A stretch of 64,000 nucleotides of DNA from contig NZ_JARCJD010000018.1 in assembly GCF_028890115.1 (NCBI RefSeq), positions 28,856 through 92,855 on the forward strand, given 5' to 3'. Shown one piece after another: positions 9,701 to 17,811 of the stretch (within the stretch, counting starts at the first letter, position 1; every line of letters begins with the position of its first letter). The DNA is from Phaeobacter sp. QD34_24 (GTDB taxonomy: Bacteria; Pseudomonadota; Alphaproteobacteria; Rhodobacterales; Rhodobacteraceae). Both the position numbers and the translations under genes were made by a program. The notes below the pieces were generated by a model. That model ran no database searches and had not been told where the DNA came from. It saw only the letters and a list, made by a program, of their open reading frames with translations.

Positions 9701-10165
9701 AGCTCGCAACAGGCGCAGTTCCTGAAACCGACGGTAATCACCCTGGTCTACGGGCTTGGCTTTGGCATGTTCCTGGTGCTGCTGGTGGTGCCTGCGCTGG
9801 TGGCCGTGCAGCGGGACGCCTCGCACCCGCTGGCCTCGCTGCGGCGGGCGCTGCGCTCACGCGGGCGGGCGCATACGCGGGGTCTGCGCGGGTTGATCGT
9901 GGGGTCTGGTCTGGCGCAGCTGGGCTGGCTGGCCGTGACGATGGGCTGGGCCATGGCAACAGGCGCCTTGCATCCGATGCTGCGCGGTGTGTTGTCGGGC
10001 GTCGCCCCCTCCCTTGCAGGGATGGATCCCATCAAGGCGGGGCTGGTCCTGTTCCTGATCGGATCGGCGGTGCTGGCGCTGGTGACCTATCTCGTGGGGG
10101 CGCTCATTCACGCCATGAGATCGCGCCAGCGGGACCGGGCCAGCAGGGCGACCTCGGCCACCTGA
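6716..10165 (+). CDS. RND family efflux permease (AcrB/MexF-like)
   Basis: A 1149-residue proton-driven inner-membrane pump. It has the N-terminal transmembrane helix and FPDV motif, two large periplasmic loops and two clusters of transmembrane helices. The proton-relay signature LGIVVDDAIVVGEHA in TM4 is present, and the second half carries GLLGMTGIIINDSIVL. The C-terminus extends beyond the usual last helix with about two more hydrophobic segments and a basic tail, making it about 100 residues longer than AcrB. The last 58 bp overlap the convergent Nudix gene. Substrate range is unknown. Confidence 0.95.
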   Translation: MRDLSRPAGGILSYFTRHRTAANLLLVILLVLGAAAIPNMRAQFFPDVIVENVTVRVQWDGAGPEDVDSAIVQALEPALLAVDGVEESSAISREGLATITLDFEPGWDMSRAADDVQTAVSLVTTLPEESEEPTVKRGAWRDRVTDVVITGDIGPAQLGLFADELVVRLFEVGVTRTTIRGVAAPETIVEVPSASLITHDVSMSEIATAIAAEVTADPAGDVTGANARVRTGREKRSPDEIAGIVLRTNADGSVLTIGDVARVRVEGVDRARSYFVGDSPAMSIRVDRSDQGDAIGIQHTVEKVVGELQQSLPQGVSADLIRTRAEAISDRLNILVDNGLMGLGLVLILLFLFLNVRIAFWVAAGIPAAMFAAVALMYAAGLTINMVSLFGLIITLGIVVDDAIVVGEHADFRVRRLGETPVQAAENAARRMAMPVFAATLTTIIAFFGLTFIGGRFGDLIRDIPFTVIAVLAASLVECFLILPNHMAHALAHGQQRHWYDWPNRAVNSGFRWLRDTLFRPLMALVVRARYVVLAGAAVILASQLALFIGGDVKWRFFNAPERGSVTGNFAMAEGATREDTLAMMREMQRATEALGAEYAERYGRNPLDFVMAEVGGNAGRGLSGVDAKDEDLLGGISIELIDADLRPEYSSFAFVAELQDRVERHPMVETISFRSWRSGPGGDALDVQFYGAEVQTLKAASEDLKTAVLRFPEVSAVEDNLAYDKEELILDLTPQGQALNFTIDSLGRALRARLNGIEAATYPEGPRSATIRVELPEGELTADFLERTLMRAPNGSYVPLADIVSVSQRSGFSTVRRENGIRVISVTGDISEDDPARAEAVIKALEEEILPNIASERQVEWRLSGLSEQEDTFLSEAGTGLILCLTGIYLVLAWIFASWTRPLVVMAIIPFGLVGTIWGHYIWEVPLSMFTVVGLLGMTGIIINDSIVLVTTIDDYAKERGLVPSIIDGAADRLRPVMLTTLTTVLGLAPLMYESSQQAQFLKPTVITLVYGLGFGMFLVLLVVPALVAVQRDASHPLASLRRALRSRGRAHTRGLRGLIVGSGLAQLGWLAVTMGWAMATGALHPMLRGVLSGVAPSLAGMDPIKAGLVLFLIGSAVLALVTYLVGALIHAMRSRQRDRASRATSAT

Positions 10166-10560
10166 TCGATCAGCTCCAGCCCGCTGGCAGAGAGGCTGTC
10201 GACGGCGACCCAATCGGCCTGCAAGGCATCGTCGTCGGGCGTCGGCGTGCCGGTCACGTAATCGCAGAGAACCGCCGTCAGCAGGTAGTGATGGGAAATA
10301 CCCTCGGCTCCGCCCGCAGGGTCGGGCAGGATCACATCCACATTGGTGAGATATTCCAGCGGGCGGGCCTGCACGCCGGTTTCCTCGTGCAATTCACGCG
10401 CAGCGGCCTCCAGCGCGGTTTCGCCCCATTCCACATGGCCGCCGGGAAAACCCCACCAGCCCGCGCTGGGGGGATTGCGGCGCTGAACCAGGATGACGCT
10501 GTCACGGCCCGCAACGCGGCGGCACACGACCGCCAAGGCGCCCAAGACCGGGCGGCTCAT
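10108..10560 (-). CDS. Nudix hydrolase
   Basis: A 150-residue pyrophosphohydrolase. The Nudix box is complete: GHVEWGETALEAAARELHEE followed by TGV, matching G-x5-E-x7-R-E-U-x-E-E-x-G-U. The flanking NPPSAGWWGFPGG is typical of NUDT1/ADP-ribose-type members, but the substrate is not assignable. Its start overlaps the end of the upstream DsbD-alpha-like gene by 4 bp, so the two are co-transcribed. Its 3' end runs 58 bp into the convergent RND permease gene. Confidence 0.93.
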   Translation of the reverse strand: MSRPVLGALAVVCRRVAGRDSVILVQRRNPPSAGWWGFPGGHVEWGETALEAAARELHEETGVQARPLEYLTNVDVILPDPAGGAEGISHHYLLTAVLCDYVTGTPTPDDDALQADWVAVDSLSASGLELIDQVAEVALLARSRWRDLMA

Positions 10561-11453
10561 CCGGCGTCACAGCCCTGGATATCGACCGCATGGTTTTGGC
10601 CCAGAACGGTGATGCGCAGGGTGGAGCGATCAATGGCCGCGGGGCTGTTCTGCGTGGCAGGCAGAAACTCGGTACTGGCAAGAAGGAAGCCGCCGCTGCG
10701 CCGGGCGCTGGTCTCTCCGGCCACCAGATGAGGGGTGCCGGGCTCGATCACGGCGAGCTCCTCTCCGCCGGCGCTGGGCATCTGGATGCGCGCCTCGACC
10801 TTCAGCCCGTAGCGGCCGGGGGTCAGCGAACAGGTGGCGGAGGTGACCCCCGCCTCGGCCGCCGAATAGGGGCGCGAGGCCAGAGCCGCCACAATGGCCG
10901 GGTTGCGCCGGGCCTCGGGCTGAAGCCGGTGGTCGAACTTCAATTCGGAGGGCACGCAGACATCCTTGCAGATGCCCAGTTCCATGCGCCCCTTGAGACG
11001 GACCGGTTTGCCGGGCTGTTTCGGTGTGATCTCGACCGGCAGAATGACCTGGTCGTGATAGCCGATGGTGCGGTACCCCGCAGACATGAAGACCTCGGGC
11101 GCGGGCCAGGTCATCTCGACCGCGCCGATATTGCGCGACCCCCGCCAGGAAAACCGCGGCGGAATGCCCGCATCGCCTGGCGTGCGCCAGTAGGTCTTCC
11201 AGCCCTCCGACAGGGTCAACCGCAGGGCCCCCATATAGGTGCCCCGGCTGGTGAGCCCGCCATCAAGGATTTCGATCTGCACAAGATCCGACGGCGCCAG
11301 CGCCTCTGTGGCCTCTGCGGCATGTCCCAAGGGCGCCAGCGCAAGGAGGGCGAGCAAGGTCGCAGCGGCGCGGCGCCTGCGTGGCGTGTTCAGGACGCGG
11401 CGGAGCAGGGGCGCGGCGCTGGAGGGCCGCTCAGGAGCGTGGGGAGGTTGCAT
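10557..11453 (-). CDS. Secreted DsbD N-terminal (alpha) domain protein
   Basis: About 298 residues from the ATG at 11453; an in-frame ATG at 11498 would add 15 residues. A run of arginines precedes a hydrophobic leader (AAATLLALLALAPLGHA), indicating export. The mature part has the family features SEGWKTYWRTPGDAGIPPRFSW and the cysteine motif GICKDVCVP, as in DsbD alpha-domain (DUF/Pfam DsbD_N-like) proteins that relay electrons in the periplasm. The membrane and thioredoxin domains of full DsbD are absent. It is coupled to the Nudix gene by a 4-bp overlap. Confidence 0.85.
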   Translation of the reverse strand: MQPPHAPERPSSAAPLLRRVLNTPRRRRAAATLLALLALAPLGHAAEATEALAPSDLVQIEILDGGLTSRGTYMGALRLTLSEGWKTYWRTPGDAGIPPRFSWRGSRNIGAVEMTWPAPEVFMSAGYRTIGYHDQVILPVEITPKQPGKPVRLKGRMELGICKDVCVPSELKFDHRLQPEARRNPAIVAALASRPYSAAEAGVTSATCSLTPGRYGLKVEARIQMPSAGGEELAVIEPGTPHLVAGETSARRSGGFLLASTEFLPATQNSPAAIDRSTLRITVLGQNHAVDIQGCDAG

Positions 11454-11664
11454 GATCATCATAATACCATAGATGCGTATTCTATGAGTAAATGCCAAGT
11501 CACGAAGCGGTCAGAATGTGCCTGGCCGGGCTGCATCAATGTCGCAGGCGGGTCTTTGCCGAGCCGCGCCCTTGCACCAACTGGCCGCGGGTTGCATGCT
11601 GGCCCCATGCCGTTTGGGTCGAACCGGCCGGTCCGCACAGCACGCAGACAGAAAGACAAACGAA

Positions 11665-12219
11665 ATGGATCTTACAGGTAAACTCTTGATCGCCATGCCC
11701 GGCATCGGCGATCCGCGGTTTGAACATTCGGTGGTGTTTCTGTGCTCGCACAGCGAGGAGGGCGCCATGGGGCTGATCGTGAACAAGACGGCGCCGGAGG
11801 TAAAACTGGGCAGCCTTTTGGAGCAGTTGGAGATCAAGGCGGACCCCGAAGCGGCGGCGCTGCCGGTGCGTTTCGGTGGCCCGGTGGAGACACAGCGGGG
11901 CTTTGTGCTGCACTCGGACGAGTATGAATCGCGGGTAAATTCGCTGGAAATACCCGGGGGATTCGCCATGACGGCGACGCTGGACATTCTGGAGGATATC
12001 GCCGAGGGGCGCGGTCCGGACAAACTGACGGTGATGCTGGGCTATGCGGGTTGGGGGCCGGGGCAGCTGGAGGGCGAGATCGTCGCCAATGGCTGGCTGA
12101 CGGCTGAGGCCAGCGCGGAGCTGCTCTTTGACATGGCGGATCTGGACAAATGGGAAGCAGCACTCAGATCCCTGGGGGTTGATCCGGTATCCCTCTCAGC
12201 CAGTGCCGGGACCGCCTGA
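11665..12219 (+). CDS. YqgE/AlgH family protein (UPF0301)
   Basis: A 184-residue cytosolic protein with the family landmarks GKLLIAMPGIGDPRFEHSVV at the start, then EGAMGLIVNK, RFGGPVETQRGFVLH and GYAGWGPGQLEGEI. Function is unresolved across the family. The start at 11665 is chosen because family homology begins there; upstream in-frame starts would add 49 residues of unrelated sequence. It is divergent from the DsbD-alpha-like gene across a 211-bp gap. Confidence 0.95.
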   Translation: MDLTGKLLIAMPGIGDPRFEHSVVFLCSHSEEGAMGLIVNKTAPEVKLGSLLEQLEIKADPEAAALPVRFGGPVETQRGFVLHSDEYESRVNSLEIPGGFAMTATLDILEDIAEGRGPDKLTVMLGYAGWGPGQLEGEIVANGWLTAEASAELLFDMADLDKWEAALRSLGVDPVSLSASAGTA

Positions 12220-12432
12220 TTGGGCAGGGAGGTCGACCGCAAAGGGCGCGCTCCCGCGCCTTGCCGCGCCCATCACAGATGGGCGGGCACGCCTTGGGCC
12301 TGGCGCCGCGCTGATGCGCGGCGCGGTTGCGTTTCTGGGCGGCCCGCTGCCTGATCGCTACCGGATCACCGGCCTTCGCGCACAGTGGCCAGCTTTGCGG
12401 CGGCGCAGCCAAAGGTCGCCTGAAGGCACCTG
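12220..12432. other. Intergenic region with palindromic repeat (copy A)
   Basis: This gap between convergent genes contains several GC-rich hairpins. One is GCCCATC-ACA-GATGGGC near 12268-12284. The other is a TTGGGCC-tagged palindrome at 12294-12330 that recurs, in inverted orientation, at 12996 and 23872. No ORF is supported. Confidence 0.6.
12294..12330 (-). repeat. TTGGGCC-tagged palindromic repeat, copy A
   Basis: TTGGGCC is followed by GGCGCCGCGC, a TGAT loop and GCGCGGCGCGG-TTGC. It is the reverse-complement arrangement of copies B and C. Confidence 0.65.
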
Positions 12433-12879
12433 TCAGGGGCGGATGTAGGAGAAGCCCTGCTCCTGCAATTCCACCAGGCGGACAACGCCGGAAGGTACGA
12501 TCGACGCCTCATCCATGAGGGCAACCTCCTTGCCGGCCTTCTCACTCATCTTGCGGTGGGTGTTGCCGCAGGCGGAGAAGGAGAGCTGATCGATTTCCAG
12601 GCTCATGGCGGAAATGCGATCCGCGACGGGGCTTTTGCCTGGGATCAGCATGTTGAGGCCGGGGCCATAGGCAACCACTTCGACCACGGCAGTATCGCCC
12701 TGGGACATGTAGTAGTTCGTCAGGTTCTGCACGTTGTTCAGCGCCATGTTCATGACCTTGGGGTCGTTCTGGTTCACGTGAACCGCGACGTGATGGATCT
12801 TTCCCTCGGCCAGGGCCTCGCCTGTCCAGCCCGCGCCAAGTCCGGCTGCTAGGACCGCAGCCGCCAGTAGATGTTTCAT
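12433..12879 (-). CDS. Periplasmic DsrE-family protein
   Basis: 148 residues from the ATG at 12879, which has a strong GGGAGGAA ribosome-binding site. The signal peptide is MKHLLAAAVLAAGLGAGWTGEALA. The mature domain of about 120 residues has the DsrE/DsrF-like core (HHVAVHVNQNDPKVMNMALNN...VEVVAYGPGLNMLI) and a single cysteine in LSFSACGNTH. DsrE-type folds bind or relay sulfur, but a periplasmic copy is of uncertain role. It lies downstream of the Sua5 gene on the same strand, separated by a 220-bp repeat-containing gap. Confidence 0.82.
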   Translation of the reverse strand: MKHLLAAAVLAAGLGAGWTGEALAEGKIHHVAVHVNQNDPKVMNMALNNVQNLTNYYMSQGDTAVVEVVAYGPGLNMLIPGKSPVADRISAMSLEIDQLSFSACGNTHRKMSEKAGKEVALMDEASIVPSGVVRLVELQEQGFSYIRP

Positions 12880-12995
12880 GATGTTCCTCCCTATAGTGAA
12901 GTTAGGGTAGTCCGGTTCTGGCTTCATGCATAGAGACTGACGAATATGTGAATGCATTCTTCGGGGCAGGCTCTAAGGGCTGCCCTCGCCTGTGC

Positions 12996-13033
12996 CGCAA
13001 CCGCGCCGCGCGCCCGCGCGGCGCCGGGCCCAA
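12996..13033 (+). repeat. TTGGGCC-tagged palindromic repeat, copy B
   Basis: CGCAA-CCGCGCCGCGC, then a short loop, then GCGCGGCGCC and the tag GGGCCCAA. It matches copy C nearly base for base in the arms and tag. A second hairpin, GGGGCATAT-CTC-ATATGTCCC, follows at about 13040-13060. Confidence 0.65.
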
Positions 13034-13099
13034 CCCTGAGGGGCATATCTCATATGTCCCGAAAGGGGCGGGAGCAGCCCGATCTGGAATGGAGTGCCG

Positions 13100-14050
13100 T
13101 CAGTCCCGTGGGGCCGCGGCCCGGCGCAGGCGGTCGTTGATCGCAACACCCAGCCCGCGATCGGGGACAGGGGCCACGGCGATCGGCTGGCTCAGGGCGT
13201 CCAGCCGGTGCAGGTGATCAAAGAGATTTGCCGCTGCTTCGGACAGGTCTCCGGTTTCCGAGAGGTTGAGATCGCAGGTCATGGGGCCAAAGCCCAGCAG
13301 GACTTCTCCCTCCAGGGCCGACTGCGCCTCAAGCCGGACGCGGGCCTTTGGCGCATAATGCGACAGGAGCTGCCCCGGCGCTGTCAAGGGGTCGGCTGCA
13401 TTGCGCTGCGCAAGGGGCTGGCCGATAACCGCTTCGATCTCCTCTGCCGCCAGACCGCCGGGCCGCAGCAGGACAGGTTCCGGTCCGGCCAGGCCGAGAA
13501 TGGTCGATTCCACCCCGACACCGCAGGGTCCATCATCCACCACGGCAGCGATCCTGCCCTTCAGACCGGCCAGCACATGGGCTGCGGTTGTGGGGCTGAT
13601 GCGACCGGAGGGGTTGGCAGAGGGCGCCGCCACCGGTCCGCCCACATGGGCAAGCAGGCGCAGGGCGGTGGGATGGGCGGGCACCCGTACCGCCAGGGTC
13701 TCAAGCCCCGCCGTCACGAGGCTGGAAACGCCATGGCCCGCGCGCAGGGGCAGCACCAGGGTCAGCGGGCCGGGCCAGAAGGCCGCTGCCAGCCGCTCGG
13801 CCATATCGCTCCATTGCACCAACTCTTGCGCCGTCGCGACCGAGTGCACATGGGCAATCAGAGGATTGAAGCTGGGGCGCCCCTTGGCCGCATAGACCGC
13901 CGCCACAGCCGTGCCATTGCGCGCATCGGCGCCAAGGCCATAGACGGTCTCGGTCGGGAAGGACACCAATTGCCCCGCCTTCAACAGCTCGGCGGCATGG
14001 ATCAGATCCTGATCCGAGGGGCCGAGGATTTCCGTGATTTGGCTGCACAT
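13100..14050 (-). CDS. Threonylcarbamoyl-AMP synthase (Sua5/YwlC/TsaC type)
   Basis: A 316-residue enzyme making threonylcarbamoyl-AMP for the universal t6A37 tRNA modification. The YrdC domain occupies about residues 8-200 (VSFPTETVYGLGADA, KGRPSFNPLIAHV, PSANPSGRISPT). A C-terminal Sua5 domain follows with the linker motif RPGGL (about 220) and SHYAPKARVRL. This two-domain length separates it from the short E. coli TsaC. It is divergent from the acyl-CoA dehydrogenase gene. Confidence 0.95.
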   Translation of the reverse strand: MCSQITEILGPSDQDLIHAAELLKAGQLVSFPTETVYGLGADARNGTAVAAVYAAKGRPSFNPLIAHVHSVATAQELVQWSDMAERLAAAFWPGPLTLVLPLRAGHGVSSLVTAGLETLAVRVPAHPTALRLLAHVGGPVAAPSANPSGRISPTTAAHVLAGLKGRIAAVVDDGPCGVGVESTILGLAGPEPVLLRPGGLAAEEIEAVIGQPLAQRNAADPLTAPGQLLSHYAPKARVRLEAQSALEGEVLLGFGPMTCDLNLSETGDLSEAAANLFDHLHRLDALSQPIAVAPVPDRGLGVAINDRLRRAAAPRD

Positions 14051-14204
14051 GGCGGGTGACGCGGCGTTTTGGTTGATTCAAAAGGGCGAGTGGATAGGTA
14101 ATCCAACAGGCCGCGAGATATAAGGGGCCTCGTATGTGTTGCCAAGTCTGGGTTAAGACTGTTGCGCAGATGAGAGCACCCAAGAGGACCCCAAGAGGAC
14201 GCCA

Positions 14205-15908
14205 ATGACCTTCCGTTCCCCCGTTAGCGAGTATGAATTCCTGCTCAACCATATCATCGGTTTCGACCGGGTCGCCGCGACCGAGCGGTTTAGCGAGGCC
14301 TCGGACGACATGGTCTCTGCCATCCTGAACGAGGCGGGCAAGATGTGCGACGAGGTGATGGCGCCGCTGCAACGGCCGGGCGATCTCAACCCGGCCTATC
14401 TGGAGAACGGTGTCCTGCGCACCTCGCCCGGCTTTGCCGAGGGCTGGAACGCCATCGCCGAGGGCGGCTGGATCGGCATGAGCGCGCCGCAGGAACATGG
14501 CGGCATGGGGTTGCCGATGACCTTGACCTCGGCGGTCAACGAAATGATGTCGGGGGCCTGCCTGTCGCTGCAGCTGGCGCCCTTGATGAGCCAGGGCCAG
14601 ATCGAGGCGCTGGATCACCACGCTTCGGACGCGCTGAAGGAGCTCTACCTGCCGAAACTGATTTCGGGCGAGTGGACCGGCACCATGAACCTGACCGAGC
14701 CGCAGGCCGGATCGGATGTGGGGGCGCTCAGCTCCAAGGCGGAACCCAATGGCGATGGTACCTATGCGGTCAGCGGCCAGAAGATCTTCATCACCTGGGG
14801 CGACAATGATTTCGCCGGGAACATCTGCCACCTGGTGCTGGCACGGCTGCCCGACGGCGCGCCGGGCACCAAGGGGATTTCACTGTTCCTGGTGCCCAAG
14901 TATCTGCCGGATGAGAATGGCGCGCCCGGCAAGGCCAACAGTCTCAAGGTGGTCAGTCTCGAACATAAGCTGGGCATCCACGGCAGCCCCACCTGCGTGA
15001 TGCAATATGACGGTGCCACCGGCTGGCTGGTGGGCAAGGAACATGGCGGCATGGCGGCCATGTTCACCATGATGAACAATGCCCGTCTTGGTGTCGGCGG
15101 GCAGGGCGTCGGCGTCGCCGAGGCGGCCTATCAGCAGGCGCTGGCCTATGCGACAGAGCGCAAGCAGGGCAAGACGCCCTCGGGGACCATCGCCGATCAT
15201 GCCGATGTGCGCCGGATGCTGATGGAGATGAAGGCGGATGTCTTTGCCTCCCGCGCGATCCTGCTGTCCTGCGCCCAGGCCATCGACATGGCTGCGGCGA
15301 CACAGGAGCCTGAGTGCGCCGCCCGCGCCGCTTTCCTGACGCCGATCGCCAAGGCCTTTGGCACCGATACCGGGATCCGGGTCGCCGAAACCGGGGTGCA
15401 GGTGCATGGCGGCATGGGCTTCATCGAGGAAACCGGCGCGGCGCAGTTCTGCCGCGACGTGCGGGTGACCTCGATCTACGAGGGCACCAATGGCATCCAG
15501 GCCATGGATCTGGTGGCGCGCAAGATGATGGATGGCGGCGAGATGGCCAACCGCCTGATGGACGAGATCGAAGAGCAGGCCGAACGCGCCCGCCAGGTCT
15601 ATCCCAATATGGCCGAAGCCGTCTGGCAGGCCTGCGAAAGCCTGCGCGAGGCGACCGACTGGCTGGTGGCGCAGGAGGATCTGCAGAACCGCTTTGCCGG
15701 GGCGGTGCCCTACTTGCGCGCCTTTGCCCGGGTGCTGGGCGGTCATTTCCACCTGATGGCGGCGATGGCCGATCAGGGCGGCGCGCGCGAAAAACTGGCA
15801 CGCTTCTACATCAAGCGGATGCTGCCCGAGCATGCAGGTCTGCTGCAACACGCACAGGAAGGCATCGAAGGTGTCATGGCGCTCACGCTTGAAGAGTTGG
15901 CAAACTGA
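14205..15908 (+). CDS. Acyl-CoA dehydrogenase, DmdC-like
   Basis: A 567-residue FAD enzyme with N-terminal, middle (LTEPQAGSDVGAL near 165-177) and C-terminal domains. The C-terminal signature IYEGTNGIQAMDL carries the catalytic-base region. The extended length and C-terminal AcdA domain match the subgroup that includes DmdC, methylmercaptopropionyl-CoA dehydrogenase of dimethylsulfoniopropionate demethylation, which is common in roseobacters. Other long acyl-CoA dehydrogenases look alike, so the substrate is not certain. Its stop codon overlaps the start of the MBL hydrolase by 1 bp (TGATG), so the two are translationally coupled. Confidence 0.88.
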   Translation: MTFRSPVSEYEFLLNHIIGFDRVAATERFSEASDDMVSAILNEAGKMCDEVMAPLQRPGDLNPAYLENGVLRTSPGFAEGWNAIAEGGWIGMSAPQEHGGMGLPMTLTSAVNEMMSGACLSLQLAPLMSQGQIEALDHHASDALKELYLPKLISGEWTGTMNLTEPQAGSDVGALSSKAEPNGDGTYAVSGQKIFITWGDNDFAGNICHLVLARLPDGAPGTKGISLFLVPKYLPDENGAPGKANSLKVVSLEHKLGIHGSPTCVMQYDGATGWLVGKEHGGMAAMFTMMNNARLGVGGQGVGVAEAAYQQALAYATERKQGKTPSGTIADHADVRRMLMEMKADVFASRAILLSCAQAIDMAAATQEPECAARAAFLTPIAKAFGTDTGIRVAETGVQVHGGMGFIEETGAAQFCRDVRVTSIYEGTNGIQAMDLVARKMMDGGEMANRLMDEIEEQAERARQVYPNMAEAVWQACESLREATDWLVAQEDLQNRFAGAVPYLRAFARVLGGHFHLMAAMADQGGAREKLARFYIKRMLPEHAGLLQHAQEGIEGVMALTLEELAN

Positions 15909-16954
15909 TGGCCTCGGTTCCCGAAGTCGGCCCGCGCACCCCCTGGGAAGAGCCGCCCGCATTGGGTGAGGCGATCGAAGTGGCCGAGGGTGTCCTGTGG
16001 ATGCGCCAGCCGCTGCCGATGAAGCTGGATCACGTCAATGTCTACGCCTTCGACGAGGGCGACAGCTGGACGGTGGTGGATACCGGTTTCAACATGAAGA
16101 AAAGCCGCGGGATCTGGGAAAGCCTGATGGCCGGTCCCTTGAAGGGCAAGCCGATTTCGCGCGTGGTGGCGACCCATCATCATCCCGATCACATCGGTCT
16201 GGCGGGCTGGTTCCAGTCGCAATACGGCGCGGAGCTGGTCACCACCCGCACCGCCTGGCTGTTCGCCCGCATGCTGACCCTGGACGTGCAGGAAACCTGG
16301 CCCGAGGAAACCCTCGCCTATTACCGCAGCGCAGGCATGGATCAGGAGATCTACGACCAGCGCGTCGCCGAGCGGCCCTTCAACTTTGCCGATACGGTCT
16401 ATCCGATGCCACTGGGCTTTACCCGGATCAAGCAGGACGATGTCTTCCGCATGGGCGGGCGCGATTGGGACGTGCATATGGGCAATGGCCACTCGCCCGA
16501 ACATGCCACCTTCTGGAGCCGCGACGACAATCTGGTGATCACCGGCGATCAGATCCTGTCCTCGATCAGCCCCAATATCGGTGTCTATGCCACCGAACCG
16601 ATGGCCGATCCCCTGGGGGAATGGCTGGAGGCCTGCGAACGGCTGGCGCCGCTGGCGCGTCACGACCATCTGGCGCTGGGCGGGCACAAGCTGCCGTTCT
16701 CGCGCCTGCCGCTGCGCATGCGCCAGCTGATTGACAACCACCATGGCGCGCTGGAGCGCTTGATGGATCACCTCGACACGCCGCGAACCGCCGCCGAATG
16801 TTTTGCGCCGCTGTTCAAGCGGAAAATCGGCGCGGGCGAATACGGGCTTGCGCTGGTCGAGGCGGTGGCCCATGTCAACCATCTCTACCACACGGGCCAG
16901 GTGAGCCGTGACCAGCGCGAGGATGGCGCCTGGCTTTATCAGCGTAAGGGCTAG
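15908..16954 (+). CDS. MBL-fold metallo-hydrolase
   Basis: A 348-residue metallo-beta-lactamase-fold enzyme. The zinc motif THHHPDHIG (HxHxDH) lies at about 94-102, GNGHSPEHA at about 195 and the GDQILSSISP aspartate at about 215. A C-terminal helical domain of about 90 residues follows, as in hydroxyacylglutathione hydrolase or thioesterase relatives. It is translationally coupled to the acyl-CoA dehydrogenase, so it may act on the acyl-CoA or thioester product of that step; that is inference. Confidence 0.9.
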   Translation: MASVPEVGPRTPWEEPPALGEAIEVAEGVLWMRQPLPMKLDHVNVYAFDEGDSWTVVDTGFNMKKSRGIWESLMAGPLKGKPISRVVATHHHPDHIGLAGWFQSQYGAELVTTRTAWLFARMLTLDVQETWPEETLAYYRSAGMDQEIYDQRVAERPFNFADTVYPMPLGFTRIKQDDVFRMGGRDWDVHMGNGHSPEHATFWSRDDNLVITGDQILSSISPNIGVYATEPMADPLGEWLEACERLAPLARHDHLALGGHKLPFSRLPLRMRQLIDNHHGALERLMDHLDTPRTAAECFAPLFKRKIGAGEYGLALVEAVAHVNHLYHTGQVSRDQREDGAWLYQRKG

Positions 16955-16975
16955 GCCCAGAAAAGGCGGGCATTG

Positions 16976-17473
16976 ATGGAACGCAAGATCCACAGCAGCA
17001 TCGAGACCAGCGCCGAGATGGCCGAGGCGGCGGTCCTGCCGCAGGTGCATGAGGTCCATTGCGACCCGGGGCCAGGACAGAGCAGCCCGAAACTGCCCAA
17101 GGCGATGCAGCAACCGGCCGATGCGAAAAGCCCCGCCCGCTGGGCCTATGAGCGGATCATCCTCTATATCAAGAACTTCGAGGAGCAGCTCGACAGCGAA
17201 CAGGAAGTCGCCATGGGCTTTGCCGGCGGCGAGGCCGGTGTCATGCGGATCGAAGGTATGGGCTATTTCGACCCCGATATCGTGACCTTCTACGGTTCGG
17301 ACAGCGCGGGCACCCGCACCCAGCTGGTGCAGCATGTGACGCAGCTGAACGTGATGCTGCGCGCCCTGCCCAAGGCACGCCCCGAAACCCCGGCCACCCG
17401 CATCGGGTTCCGGCTGGCCCGGGATCTGGAAGAGCACCGCGATCCGGAAGAGGGGCGCGATTCGCAAGGCTGA
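16976..17473 (+). CDS. DUF6173-like protein
   Basis: 165 residues, mostly soluble. The C-terminal half (about 55-150) forms the recognisable block YERIILYIKNFEEQLDSEQE, then VAMGFAGGEAGVMRIEGMGY and DPDIVTFYGSD. I associate this with a Rhodobacteraceae family of unknown function (DUF6173), from memory and with moderate certainty. The ATG at 16976 is preferred to the adjacent in-frame TTG. It starts 21 bp after the MBL hydrolase and could be the third gene of that operon. Confidence 0.75.
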   Translation: MERKIHSSIETSAEMAEAAVLPQVHEVHCDPGPGQSSPKLPKAMQQPADAKSPARWAYERIILYIKNFEEQLDSEQEVAMGFAGGEAGVMRIEGMGYFDPDIVTFYGSDSAGTRTQLVQHVTQLNVMLRALPKARPETPATRIGFRLARDLEEHRDPEEGRDSQG

Positions 17474-17662
17474 GCCCAGCCTGCCACGGCACCGGATCTC
17501 GGTCTTGTGCCCGCCTTTTGTCAGGCTCATACCAAGGCGATTGCATGGCAAATGCGCCGCAGGGGCGATGATTTTCGCAGGGATGCGCCCGATTGACGTC
17601 GTGACAGGGCGCATGAAATCCAGTATCCACGGGCAAAACATACGCGAATAGGACATCGACAC

Positions 17663-17797
17663 ATGGCTGAGCACAAACACGGTTCCATGGATACCACCGT
17701 TCAGGAACAGACCTACTCCGGCTTCATCACCTTCACGGTCCGCTTCTGCATCTTCCTCGCAATCTTTGCGGTCTTCCTGGCCGTTTTTGCGACCTGA
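17663..17797 (+). CDS. aa3-type cytochrome c oxidase subunit IV
   Basis: A 44-residue protein (MAEHKHGSMDTTVQEQTYSG, then FITFTVRFCIFLAIFAVFLA and VFAT). The soluble N-terminus of about 18 residues plus one transmembrane helix is the signature of the small bacterial subunit IV (COX4_pro_2 family) of aa3-type oxidases, as found in Rhodobacter and Paracoccus. In those bacteria it packs against subunit I and III. No other oxidase subunit is nearby, so it is a stand-alone gene, 14 bp upstream of a lipoprotein gene. Confidence 0.88.
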   Translation: MAEHKHGSMDTTVQEQTYSGFITFTVRFCIFLAIFAVFLAVFAT

Positions 17798-17811
17798 TCC
17801 AGGGTAGTTTC

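Noticed and set aside
9298..10731. 477-codon plus-strand ORF overlapping the RND permease and the Nudix gene
   Set aside because: Low-complexity Gly/Ala/His/Asp-rich translation with no domain. It is the third-frame shadow of two well-supported genes.
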